The notes under the pieces are model-generated. The model was not told the DNA's origin. It ran no database searches and worked only from the letters and a program-made list of their open reading frames with translations. This document shows positions 34,824 through 45,269 of a DNA stretch of 64,000 nt, piece after piece. The DNA comes from Isoetes taiwanensis (lineage: Eukaryota; Streptophyta; Lycopodiopsida; Isoetales; Isoetaceae). The stretch spans positions 252,001 to 316,000 of the forward strand of contig JAJEKV010000111.1 of assembly GCA_021234155.1 (NCBI GenBank), written 5' to 3'. Each line of letters begins with the position of its first letter. Position 1 is the stretch's first letter. A program made the translations under genes and the position numbers.

Positions 34824-37490
34824 TTAACACTAGAGTGGTCCCAGGGACCATTCATGGTCCATGGACCAGAATTGGTCCAGTTGACCCACTGCCACTTAAA
34901 CTAATATATCTGAGAATAGAAGTTTCAATTTAGTGATATAGCGCCACAATATCAATCTTTACTTGATTCTTAATGACCTTCGAGAATTTCAAGGCCAATG
35001 AACTCACCTATATGATGTAGTGATTGTTCAAATATTAGAGAATTTGACAGTTTCTGCAACAGTCCAGAACTGCATTCTTGGGTTTTCCTAGCATAAACAG
35101 GCCTAAACCTTGCTAAAATTGGAAGTTTATTTGTCTATTTATGATAGAACACATTGATTTGTATGTTTTCAGCCTTGGTTGCTATCATCTAACATCCGTG
35201 GAAGCTGGCAAACCCTATTTTGTTCAAAAATGCTGCGTGCAGTTTAGGAATTATTTCTCTCTTATTATTACAAGTTTTGGGTTAATTCTTGTGGCCATGG
35301 ATTCTTAACTATATGAAGTACAATCTTGTGTTTTTTTGGAGTGTTCATAAGTTATATCAACTTCAAAATCTAATAGAGAATTTCCTATACAGAATTTAGG
35401 ACAAAATTATACGTTAAAATGCTCCAAAATCACCACCTGTAAGTATCATGAGGGTAATGAATGATGCATTCTTCTTATATCTACATAGAAAATTACTCTA
35501 ACAACTTGCATATAGTGTAATTAGTGTTTAACCATGCAATTAACTAGATTTAAAGATGATGTAGAAACATAGGATTAACACACTAGAGGTTAAAAATTTG
35601 AGTTAATTCCAAAATTATAGGCTGAAAACTCATCATTTACTAGCTAGTGATGTTTATTGATGAATGAAATTGAAGATCGTGAAGTTTAAGTATAAGAATA
35701 AAAAATTGAACCATATGATCTTTGATGCGTCTTTTTCAGCTTTGTAGAGAACACACTATATTTCTCCAAATAAGCATTTCAAATAGTTCAAAATATGACA
35801 AGGGACATATATATAGGTCCCCTATGTAGGTTGTGTGGCTTTCTTGCAAAAAAATACGGAGAAGCATAGTTATTTCTTACTAGTATAAAACTGGTATATC
35901 CATTGCTGCTACAAAGCATTAGAGTTTTAGTAGGATAATGTTACAAGTAGGTCATCTTTTATGTACACTATATTTTTCATGAATGCGGGCCTTCCTTTGC
36001 AATATAACTCTCTATTTTCATATTGAAATAACATACCATTTGAAAGATACGAATATAATTAAGCATGAACCATTTATGGTCCATAATTAGACCAATTGTA
36101 TAGAGCATATATCTCTCACTAGCCCTATCCATTTTGTCCCCATAATGATACCATGGTTTCTTACCTTTAATAATATAATTTTTGAAAGGTGTAAGTGGAA
36201 GTTTATGTAGATTCAATTGGCGAATAAATACCCCATAAATTCACAGTTGTTTGTGCTTAAACATTGCCCTCAAATTATGCAAGCTCGTCTAACCAATTAA
36301 TTTTACCCCATACATAAACTAGATTCTAAAGTTGAGATCAAAATTGATCAAGACGTTGCCTCTATTAATTTTTAAACTTGCAGTCCTGTGGACCAATAAT
36401 GGTCTGCAAGTGGAGCTGCACATTGCAGTTTAACTTGACTTTTTATAGTCATAAACTTCCATATTTTTCTTTGAATTTTTTTGCATTGTTTTCATGACAT
36501 GAAACATTTTGAGAATGTGTTTTTTCAAAGTCACATCTCGAGGCATAAATCTAGAATAAACATAGAAGACATATTTGAATTTGATGCTATAAAGTTTAGT
36601 CCAAATCTTAAGGTTATGATCAACAAATATTTTCATTACCAAAGTAAATCAGAAGCTATTCATATCCCAAAATTCAACTTCAGATCAATTAACATAAGGA
36701 AGTTATTGATTTTAAATGGACCTATGGACCAATAATGGGCTCAGGTACAGAAACCTTTTTTGATTTCTTATGACCATGTCCCTTGCATTTTTAATGAGCT
36801 TGTTTTTGTATTGATTTCATATCATTTTGAACTTTTATACTATGATTTTTTGGAGGACATCATAGAGTAAGTTTTGCTCTATATGGGGAAATATTAATCA
36901 TTGTTACAAGTTACCTAAAATTGAGATCAAAAGTGAAAGTCCAAACGTCAAATTCAAGGCCAGCCAACATTTTTATGGGATGAAGAAACTTGTCAATTGC
37001 TTATATGTCAAATATTAGCTCAAAATGCATTTCCTTGTAAAAGTTGTTGTATTTAAACTACAACTGCCTTCTGGGAACCATAATTGGTTCTGGGGAGGCA
37101 GAAAGCAGTTTTGACCCTGTCATGTTTGAATGGCCCTATCTTTCTTCACAGACTTCGGATTGACATGTGGTTTTTTGTGTCATTTTCTTATCTCGTGTAG
37201 AAAAATATCGTGGTAATCAAAAAATTTGAAAAAATCATTTTGTCGAGACAGTTTTACTTTATGTAAACATGAAGCTTTTGGTACTTGACCCCCCCGAGTT
37301 TGCTAGAGCATAACTTACAAGAATGGAGGTGTATATATTTTTAGGTATTTTTCTCGTGGACCATGACTGCCATATATGAACTCCTAGGAAGGGTTCGAAT
37401 AGATTTTGTACCATTGATTTTATATGAATTTTAAAGTGAACACTGCAAATGGACCATTTCTGGTCCATCACCTGACCACTCTAGTGTTAA
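34824..37490. mobile_element. TTAA-flanked TIR element, piggyBac-like, non-autonomous
   Basis: CACTAGAGTGGTC starts at 34828 and its reverse complement GACCACTCTAGTG ends at 37486. Both are flanked outside by TTAA (34824-34827, 37487-37490). The duplicated TTAA is the piggyBac hallmark. The ends also read CACTA, but no 3-bp CACTA-type duplication fits. The 2659-bp interior is AT-rich with no transposase. An imperfect palindrome of the form GGACCA-n4-TGGTCC recurs at 34845-34878, 36066, 36389, 36725, 37074 and 37450. The later ones are about 320-375 bp apart, as if the interior were made of diverged tandem units. Confidence 0.75.
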
Positions 37491-37738
37491 GCCCACTCCT
37501 AACAATGTTTTGAATGGGATGTTTTTTGGCAGGTTGCATTTGAAAATGAAAAACATCATTTGGAGCAGATAGTAAGCATTTCCAAATCACCTTCCACTGC
37601 ACACCCTTGCCAATATTTCGCTGATGATGTGAGTGTGTTGCTAAAGACTGTTAGTTTCATTTTGCTTCAATATTGTTGTTTCTAAAGATAGACCTTTCTC
37701 TGCTTCTGAACATATTTGTCTTCCCACATGAAACCATC

Positions 37739-37795
37739 AACAAGGTTTAAAATGAAACGCACTTATTTAAGAAGTGCGTTTGAAAGATTCCTTTA
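37739..37795 (+). repeat. Left terminal inverted repeat
   Basis: AACAAGGTTTAAAATGAAAC is followed by GCACTTATTTAAGAAGTGCG, which can itself fold (AAACGCACTT pairing with AAGTGCGTTT), then AAAGATTCC. It matches the reverse complement of the right end. Confidence 0.85.
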
Positions 37796-38962
37796 TAAAA
37801 ATTAAAAACTTAAAAAAAAACACACAAAATAGGGAGCAAAATAGATTGTTGAGCAATTAGCATTTGGGATACCCCCAAAAAAGCAACATTTTTAAAGCCT
37901 TTTCATTTTTAAAAGAGAACCAAAAAAAAAAAATGCTTGTTTTGAGGAGAGAGACATTAATTTTGATAACTCAGTAAGTATTTATTGTTAAAAACAGAAG
38001 AAAATATAGATTGTTTTTTTGCAAGCTTAATAGAAGTACTAAAAAAGACAAACATTGGAAAGACAAAGAGTGTTAAATCCTGGAGCAAGAAAGAGTTGTT
38101 TCAATTAAGCATTGTTAGAGAGACAAAGCTTTCAGTTTAAAAATCTTCATCAAAATAAATTATAATATTACTTAGCACATAGTTTACAATGAAGTGGTTA
38201 AGAACTGCATGCGTATAAATTTATAATGAGAGGTGGCTCTTCCCATCCACGAACTCTCGTACCCTTTGGGATCCGGCTCTTGAAGCTTACAACAACAAGA
38301 GGCGCCTTTTTAGATTCCAAACCTATTAGCGCGGGTTTCTGCGGCTCACGGCACCCGCACCACTCCAAGTCGACAAACTCCACCTCTTCATCTCTTCTTC
38401 TTCCCGTAAGTGGAGGTCGTATTTTTGTGTAAGTGCCCTTAGCATCGGCCGTTCTTTGCTCGGCTCCTCGTTTTCATCGAGGAAAGGATTCGCACGAGCT
38501 TATCCCCGTCCTCGATGAAGCTTACTTTATCGGGTCTATGTCAACGGAGATACATTGGCGCCCAAGCAGGGCGCCAAAACTGGCTTGTGGTGCCCGATCG
38601 AGAAAAGGCATCCGAGGATCCGATCTCGGTAGAAAACCACCGAATCAAATTATTAATAAGCATTTTTGGCCGATAATGGGACACCACGGCGCCTTGTCAT
38701 TTGTGGGTCTCTTAATTTCGCAAAAAATTTGGGAACTGAAATGCATTGCGGGGAGGAGTCTTTTTCATTACTGCGTGTTAAAATGAACCATGGTTTTTGG
38801 CGTCCGCTTTTGTAAAAACCTATATGAAAATGCTTTCGAAACAACTCACTAGGTGGCGGACCACCACCATGACCCTTGGCGTTTGTTTTAAGCACGCCAA
38901 GCAATACAATTAGAAATTAGTAAAAAGAAAACAAGAAAAATAAGTTAGCCGGGGTAGTGTGG

Positions 38963-39126
38963 CGGTATAAACTTATACCACGGTTGCCTTGTCAGTATAA
39001 ATTTATACCATCGGCAGCAAGTCAGATAAATTTATCTGACAAATGCCTTGTCAGTATAAATTTATACCACGGTTGTTCCGCCTTTAAAATTTAAACCTTA
39101 AGGCGGATGTGGTATAAATTTATACC
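38963..39126. repeat. GGTATAAATTTATACC palindrome block 1 (intron)
   Basis: Five copies or variants (38963, 38994, 39021 as CAGATAAATTTATCTG, 39051, 39111) lie in the intron after the motif IV exon. A lone copy occurs at 38214. Confidence 0.85.
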
Positions 39127-39169
39127 GTAGAGTTACCAGAAAAACAAAAGCGTTAATTGTGAAGCTTAC

Positions 39170-39606
39170 CAAACGCGGTTTTTGCCGGCGTTACCGGCTC
39201 CCATAGGTTTAAGCACCGGCATCGTGCGAAGGTCGGAATGAAAAATGATGACCCTCCAGTTTTCAGATGTCGTGACTTCTTTTAGGCCATCCATGAAAGA
39301 ACGGACTTGCAGGTGAGTGAAAGCTTCCTCATCAAAAGCGCTATCCTTTATTTTAAATCCATAAGGAATATCTGCAATGCATAATGTAAAATTTTGCTTG
39401 TCTAAAAGAGTCCTCAGCCTTGTACAATCACCCTCAACAACCCTGTACTGGACGTCCTGATTAAATGTGGTAAATCTCTCATATGTCTGATCAAAACTGG
39501 AAGTGGCGACCTCTCTACCCTGTTCAATTGCCTTAAGCCTTTGCCTCTCTTCCTTGGCTCTACGAACCAGGTTTAAAAATCCAGTGGGTAGCCCCTTCTT
39601 CTTGTT
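39170..39606 (-). other. Methyltransferase exon with catalytic motif IV
   Basis: It is bounded by CTCTTACAG acceptor and TTTG|GTAAGC donor; the 56-nt intron before it joins in phase after TGW. The 145-codon frame is unbroken: charged helix (RRAKEERQRLKAIEQG), VVEGD, DIPYGF, and VIIFHSDL. Confidence 0.8.
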
Positions 39607-40164
39607 CTGTAAGAGTAATGTGAGACAAAGGCACAAACACATAACATATTTTTTGCAAAACTTACCCAGCCAGTGAAGTTAACTGCGTGCTCTCTGATGA
39701 TACATGCGTGGTGCAACTTGGGTACAAAGTTTGCACTCCTCCCGATCTTCTAGGTTGAGCCGCTTCATTAACTTCGGCTGGCAAGTGACAATGTCTTTTC
39801 ACATTTTGCAAAGGGAAAATATTGTAAGACAAAAAGGTAGAAAAAACATGGCATAGCAAGTGTGGCTTACGTTTTAGCTTCCTTGGCCATCTCGTCTAAT
39901 GTGAATTCTTTTGCAACTACTTTTTCCAACAGGCGAAAATATTTCTTTGCTTTTAAGACCCTGTAACTGCGTCCAGGGTACAATGCTCATATTTTTTTGT
40001 TTTGATTCATTACCTTTCTTTGGTTTCTTTCCTGCGTCTTTAGCTTGTTCTTTGAGCTCCCCTTCTTCGAACATACAAAAAATTCTCTCTTGAAGATCCC
40101 ACACCACAAATGGTCAAACGAAGTTTAGTCTTTGAATGGCATAAGAGGATGGGCATTTGACTCA

Positions 40165-40475
40165 ACGGTATAAAATTTATACGCTGACCGGTGCACGGTA
40201 TAAATTTATACCGCGGTGCCCAGTGACATCGGTATAAATTTATCTGCGTGGCGGAGCCGCGGTATAAATTTAAACCGTGCGGTAGAAATTTATACTGCGC
40301 CAGACCCGCAGACGCGGTATAAATTTATACACAGTGCGGTACCCATATAAATTTATACTGTGCACAGTCGCGGTATAAATTTATACGTGCCTTATCATGA
40401 GATAAATTTATACAGCGGTGACTCATGATATAAATTTATCTCCGGTGCGGTCGCGTATAAATTTATACGAATCAC
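40165..40475. repeat. GGTATAAATTTATACC palindrome block 2 (intron)
   Basis: About eleven copies, each centred on AAATTT, are separated by unrelated 10-25-bp spacers. Many have half-arms changed (ATACTGTG, TATCTGCG, AAACCG). All lie between two exons. Confidence 0.85.
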
Positions 40476-41374
40476 TAGGCTATTACAAGCTTCTAACCAC
40501 GCTAAAGATACTACAAAAGATTGAATTGAATCTTTTTTTACTTACTTGGCCATCTCCGAAAGCGGTAGAAAGTAGTTATCATATTGTTTTGACAGCCATA
40601 ATGGGTTTCTTATCCGAATCATAACGAGGCAAACTGCATCACCACACGCAGGCTTCGAAGCTCTTGAAGCTTGTTCTTTTGTTTTTTGAAGTCGCCCATG
40701 CACTTGTTTGAAATCCACGTACTCTCGGTGCATGAAGCGAATCTTGTCTATTAGGCTCATCTTTGATCCGAAGTCATTGTCGAGATTGTGACTCACGGCA
40801 ATGACTTTTGCTCTTCGTCTGTCACCCCACATAGATATGGGCTTCCACGCTCTTCGGACTTCATTCACGGCTTTCTTCTTTTGAAAGTTCTTTTCTTGCT
40901 TTGTAACTATGTGTGCCTCCAAGAACATAATATGTGTAATCTTCAAAATCGCCTTTTCGTAATCCTTCAATTGGTTGCACCGACTTACATCCACCATCAC
41001 AACTAGTGGCGACACATGGGCATGAGGATTCCTTCTCATTCTTTGCTTAAGGATAGCCACATGTGCACAGTCCACAACTTTCGGACCTGCAAACACTCGA
41101 CCCCATCTTCATTTTTGGTGGCCTCTTGATAGTGCTTAGTGTCAAAGAAATGGTTTGTTTGAGCGGTTTGGTTTCATTAATCCGCTTTTGAGAATAGCAC
41201 TTGACTTATCTGCGGGCTTCACAACGATAAACCGCTCCGGGGCCTTCTCAAGAGCTTCCTGGCGACTCCTCTATAGTCAAGGGCTTTGTTTTTCTAGATT
41301 TTTTTCTTGGTAGGAGGTTTGTGTATCTAATACAGAATGCTTCCCTACCCTTTCCTTTGTGTTGACCGTTCCTC

Positions 41375-41445
41375 CTCTTCCTCTTCCTCTTCCTCTTCCT
41401 CTTCCTCTTCCTCTTCCTCTTCCTCTTCCTCTTCCTCTTCCTCTA
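41375..41445. repeat. (TCTTCC)n hexanucleotide run
   Basis: A pure CCTCTTCCTCTT-type run. On the minus strand it would encode poly-Glu, Arg-Gly or Lys-Arg depending on frame; in the methyltransferase gene an acidic (Glu) tract is the most likely reading, but a stop follows in that frame. Confidence 0.8.
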
Positions 41446-42204
41446 CTACTTCCTCTTCGACCCGATGCGGGGGTACCATAGACCCTTGACCAATACTTTT
41501 TAGTCGCACGGCCTCGCGACATCAAAATTTCTACTACGTCATGTCTGCGGGGTTAAGTTAAGAGAATGGCGGTATAAATTTATCACGGAAAGCAACTAAG
41601 AATGACTTACAAAGCCGTTCTTGTAATTGGCCGCAATGTAATCGTGCACGTCTTTAGGCTTGCACATGCTTATCCTAAGCATTTTAGTATTCAGAACATA
41701 ATAGACGGGGCCCTTGTCATGGTTGCACTGCATTAAAACTTCATCATCGTTTTCTGTAGTCACAAGGCTTATAATTTCGCCAAATAGCGGGGTAATAATC
41801 ATCGACTTGAACTTGCCCTTCCCCGATTGTTTGCACAAGTAAAGGTGCGCCTCGATGGGTTTGCTCTCTCTCTACCCAGGACGTACCCAAGTCTGATCCT
41901 TTAGTTCATATGCATGTGGCTCGGTGGTGCACTCTTTGATGATGACCCTCCGAGTACAAACTTGAGCTTAGGGCTGGAAAACGCGCAAAAACAACCATTT
42001 TTATACAAGAAACTGAACCTTTTTCGAATTTTTCAAACACAAAAGCAATGAGAAAAGAGAATGAAAATCCATAAAATCGACACTAAATTAACACTTCATT
42101 TGTGTCATTTTAAGCTCGAAACACAACGATATTACCAAAATATTAAGGTTCGGACCATTCAATGAGTACTAGACATCAAGAATCTAAAATGGTTACGGAC
42201 TAAG

Positions 42205-42592
42205 ATAAATTTATCTGGCCGTGCTCGGCGGTATAAATTTATACGGCTTCTAAACACTAGCGGTATAAATTTATCCCAGACCGTGTTTCAGTGCGTATAA
42301 ATTTATACCGCCAGTCTCTCAACGTATAAATTTATAATACGCTTTCGGCGGTATAAATTTATACGCTCCGAGGACTAATTTTGGTATAAATTTATCTGCG
42401 ATGTTACGAAGCGGTATAAATTTATACCGCTTCGTGCTTTCGAGCCGTATAAATTTATAAGCTGCTTTTCAGCGGTATAAATTTATACGCTCCGCACTAT
42501 TGCGATACACCTTTGAGCGGTATAAATTTATACCGCTTTCGAGCGGCGTATAAATTTATACGGCTCGACAGCCCGGTATAAATTTATACCGG
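42205..42592. repeat. GGTATAAATTTATACC palindrome block 3 (5' intron)
   Basis: The densest block: about thirteen copies, several extended to perfect GCGGTATAAATTTATACCGC (20 bp; 42410, 42516). Spacers are different from each other. An isolated copy is at 41572. Confidence 0.9.
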
Positions 42593-42708
42593 GGGGCCTA
42601 CTCTAACAGTTTAAAACAAAGCGAAAACTAAAAAAAAGATGCGGAAAGTAGACTTACGTGGCCATGACCGTATGGACTAAGCGTATAGAGGTTAGGAGAG
42701 CAAATAAG

Positions 42709-42847
42709 AGGGTATATAAAGGCGGATCGCTGGCGCCTCCGACTCAGAAACTGCGTATATGGAAAATAGGGTGGCGGTGGCCCGGGCTTAAGTACCCTGC
42801 TAAGTGCGTTTAAAATTATGGCGTTTCTCTATAAAGGTTCCAATACA
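42709..42847. promoter_or_regulatory. Possible divergent promoter of the methyltransferase transposon
   Basis: TATATAAA at 42713-42720 and CTATAAAGG at about 42838 are plant-type TATA boxes for plus-strand transcription; the first also reads TTTATATA on the minus strand. On the minus strand a pyrimidine-rich stretch precedes ATGGCCAC|GTAAGT at 42665, which could be a tiny first coding exon. The two genes diverge from here. Confidence 0.4.
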
Positions 42848-42865
42848 AATTAATACGTGAGTTTT

Positions 42866-43030
42866 TTCGTATAAATTTATCACAGAGTGTCTTCCTCCTC
42901 AAATTATAAATTTATACCATCTCTATAAATTTATACGATCTGCGGCTACAAGTTTGCCTTCTACGTATAAATTTATACTATCCATGTGTAAACTTTTACC
43001 GTCTGCTCTTAGCAGGTATAAATTTATACG
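42866..43030. repeat. GGTATAAATTTATACC palindrome block 4 (leader of plus-strand gene)
   Basis: About five copies (42867, 42902, 42922, 42963, 43013) just upstream of the plus-strand gene. No copy was seen in the transposase half beyond 43.03 kb or outside the element. Confidence 0.85.
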
Positions 43031-43680
43031 ATGTGGCGATACCTTTACGAGTATGGCTGAAAAAAGCTGCGAGAGCCTCAACTCCTGATTCGCGGGCTTC
43101 CTCTGCAATGACATTCACACCCCTCAAAGCCGACACGAAAGTAGCCTCAGAAATTACGCCTCGATATTCAAACCCCGGCTCATTGAGTTTACTCCAGCTA
43201 CGACCACCTCGGCTTCCACCACCAGTTCAATTTACTCCACCAAACCCCGCTCCCCCGAAAGTCGTTTGCCCCCCACCAATGCGTTTTACCCCACCTCGGG
43301 CAAGAGAGGTCGACTACCTCCCCACTTCATTTTAGTAAATGCGCCCTTAGTCCACCGTGGGCTAAATCCCGGGAGGCAAATCACGCCAGCCCATCAATTT
43401 CGCTAAATGGTACTACAACAAGTGGGAGCAAATCGACACGCAACTCCCCCGTGTTCTCGACACTTCCGGGAGCTGGTCAACTACGCCACCAACCTCGATT
43501 ACTTTTTCCCGGAGAGGGAAAGCACCTCTCCCGGACTTGCACACACCAAACCTATCGGCATCTACAAGTACACCTCAAGTTGATCTCTCGACGCAAGAAA
43601 CACCTCATGTTGATCTCTCGACGAGGACCTACCAAAGCCACAAGACTCTATGTTCGAATTCAAAGCCCCCCCAAGTAAGA
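43031..43680 (+). pseudogene. Pro/Ser/Thr-rich N-terminal region of the transposase gene
   Basis: Overlapping plus-strand frames encode low-complexity sequence (PPPVQFTPPNPAPPK; TPQVDLSTQETPHVDLSTRT, itself a 10-residue duplication) and end near a donor-like CCCAA|GTAAGA at 43675. Frames shift repeatedly. It probably is the disordered leader of the transposase at 43.8 kb. Confidence 0.45.
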
Positions 43681-43768
43681 ATCTTAAAGTAACTTACACA
43701 AGAAAGCATGTACAAGCTGTTAGAAGAAAGAAACTCATGGATCGAGGCTCACTTATGGGCAACACATA

Positions 43769-45269
43769 CAAAGCATTTGTTGTTCTCAACGTTGTTTGCT
43801 TAAGATTGGACTAAAGGAATTGAGGTTGATTCGTGATAGTTACAGTTCAATGACTCTGCTAGACCAAAGGGGCTACTTAGCCTTCAATATTAGGCGGATG
43901 TTGGTGAGAAGTTTACTTACATACCGGGTGGCCACAAAATCACAAACGGCCTTCAAATTGATTCATGCTTTAGGGCGGCAGACGACTTGACCGCTTCGAA
44001 GAAAAGGCTTGACAAGAATCCGTGCATTAATGACTATCGCCATTCAGAGGCATAACCAGAATTCATGCCCTTCAATGTCTTTCCCCGATGGAAGGTTTCT
44101 TTAAGGAGTCTTGTGAGAAACTCCCTAACAGCCCTATGTACCACTTGAGGACAATTTCCGCGAAACAAGAAGTCTACGATAATTATAAGGAGATGTGTGT
44201 TGAGGCTTGGAGAACGCTTTGTCTGCGCTACTCTTACTTTATTTAATTCCTCGAAAAAGAGTTTTCTCGGCGTGTCCATTCCTAGAAAGCACAGGATGTC
44301 TGTTTGTGCTACATGCTCAATTAAAAGCTCGGAGACAAAATGCAAGGACACTTCACACTAAAAGTAAGCTTCCGTGATCTGTTCTTGCCTAGTTCTACTC
44401 AAAAGTAGGTTCTTTCCTAAACATATTTTCATTTGGATGCATTGAAGGAGAACCCAACAAGCAATGAGAACAACAATCTTTGGAAAGGAGAAAATTGACA
44501 AAACATAGGAAGAAAGCACTGAAACAACCACTCAACTATATATCGGTTGTTATTGATGGAATGGACCAGAAGAAGACCACCCTACCACATTTTGTCAATG
44601 TGCCTAAGGATCTTTGCTTGAAGAAGATTTCATACATCCGCATGTTGTTGGTGCTATGGTATTTAATGGAAAACTATCTTACAAGGCATTTTTGAATTAT
44701 CCAAACATTCATGCTGATCCAAATCTCACTATCACAATATTGAATAAGCTTCTTTCCAATTTAGAACATATACCACCGGTTCAGATCTTCAACTAGACAA
44801 CACGACAAGGAAAAATAAGAATCAAAGTTGTTTGCTTATCGTGCTATGCTAGTAGAGAAACAAATCTTCAAGAAGGTGAAGATTGGTTTCCTGCTTGTTG
44901 GTCATACACCGACCAAATTGATCGATGTTCGAGGGTTCTCTAAACGCCTTGCTTTCGAAAAAAGCTCTCACCTACCAGCAATGATTGAGGTTATCCAAGA
45001 TTCCTACAATCCTCGCCCGCACATCGAAGTTGTTGGAAGAAACTTATGATTTCAAAGAATGGATTTTTCGAAGAGATCAACTGGGTCACCGTGCTATTGA
45101 GCCCTTGAGAAACATTACATTTCAGCAGATCGATCAAAATTTCACTTGTAGATGGCGGGGCCATCTTACAAGAAAGAAATATGCCACATCTTTGCAATTG
45201 GCGTACCAAAGAAGTATTCAATTCATTCGCACCATCCCCAATACTAGTTCCATGCTCTCTCGCAGATAA
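43769..45269 (+). pseudogene. DUF7869-type transposase, frameshifted
   Basis: Blocks in order on the plus strand: a Cys cluster CCSQRC with LLKIGLKELRLIRDSY (43778); PRKHRMSVCATCS, a second Cys cluster (about 44275); VVIDGMDQKKTTLPHF (about 44547); VVGAMVFNGKLSYKAFL (44645); LQLDNTTRKNKNQS (44787-44828); MLVEKQIFKKVKIGFLLVGH (44846); FSKRLAFEKSSHLPAM (44937); and RWRGHLTRKKYATSL. At least five frame changes separate them. The Asp residues in VIDGMD, LQLDN and after VGHT look like an RNase H-fold catalytic set. The 0.9-1.4 kb relic has the same blocks. It lies within the TIRs, so it is the likely mobility gene of this element. Confidence 0.75.

Larger units (their letters stand above)
38198..42665 (-). 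pseudogene. N4/N6-type (DPPY-class) DNA methyltransferase gene with introns, decayed
   Basis: Exon-like blocks run right to left: 41960-41611 (LVTTENDDEVLMQCNHDKGP ... ANYKNGF, donor GTAAGT); about 41240-40546 (KNFQKKKAVNEVRRAWKPIS, donor GTAAGT); about 40100-39871; 39749-39666 (KLHHACIIREHAVNFTGW); 39606-39170 with VVEGDCTRLRTLL and motif IV CIADIPYGF (39372-39361); then 38.9-38.5 kb with KFFAKL, motif I DAFSRSGTTS (38612-38583) and VDIDP. Motif IV before motif I followed by an acidic SAM loop is the beta-class order of N4-cytosine/N6-adenine methyltransferases. The glycine of FxGxG is Arg here, a TAG breaks the 41.6-kb block and at least two frameshifts lie near motif I, so this copy looks inactive. 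Plants such as Marchantia have N4-cytosine enzymes, but DIPY is closer to the adenine DPPY signature. The first and last exons are uncertain. Confidence 0.75.

Noticed and set aside
34828-37486. CACTA (EnSpm) transposon
   Set aside because: The ends read CACTAG, but the flanks give no 3-bp direct duplication while TTAA fits both sides; no TnpD-like coding was seen.
38433-38786. Plus-strand 117-codon ORF
   Set aside because: Antisense shadow of the methyltransferase motif I region.
41277-41525. Arg-Gly-rich (RGRG) protein
   Set aside because: It is one frame of a hexanucleotide run; other frames give Glu or Lys-Arg, and the gene context favours Glu.
38963-42592. CRISPR array
   Set aside because: Short repeats with unique spacers look superficially similar, but the repeats are AT-rich perfect palindromes of 12-20 bp with variable arms and spacing, sit in eukaryotic introns, and no cas gene is near.
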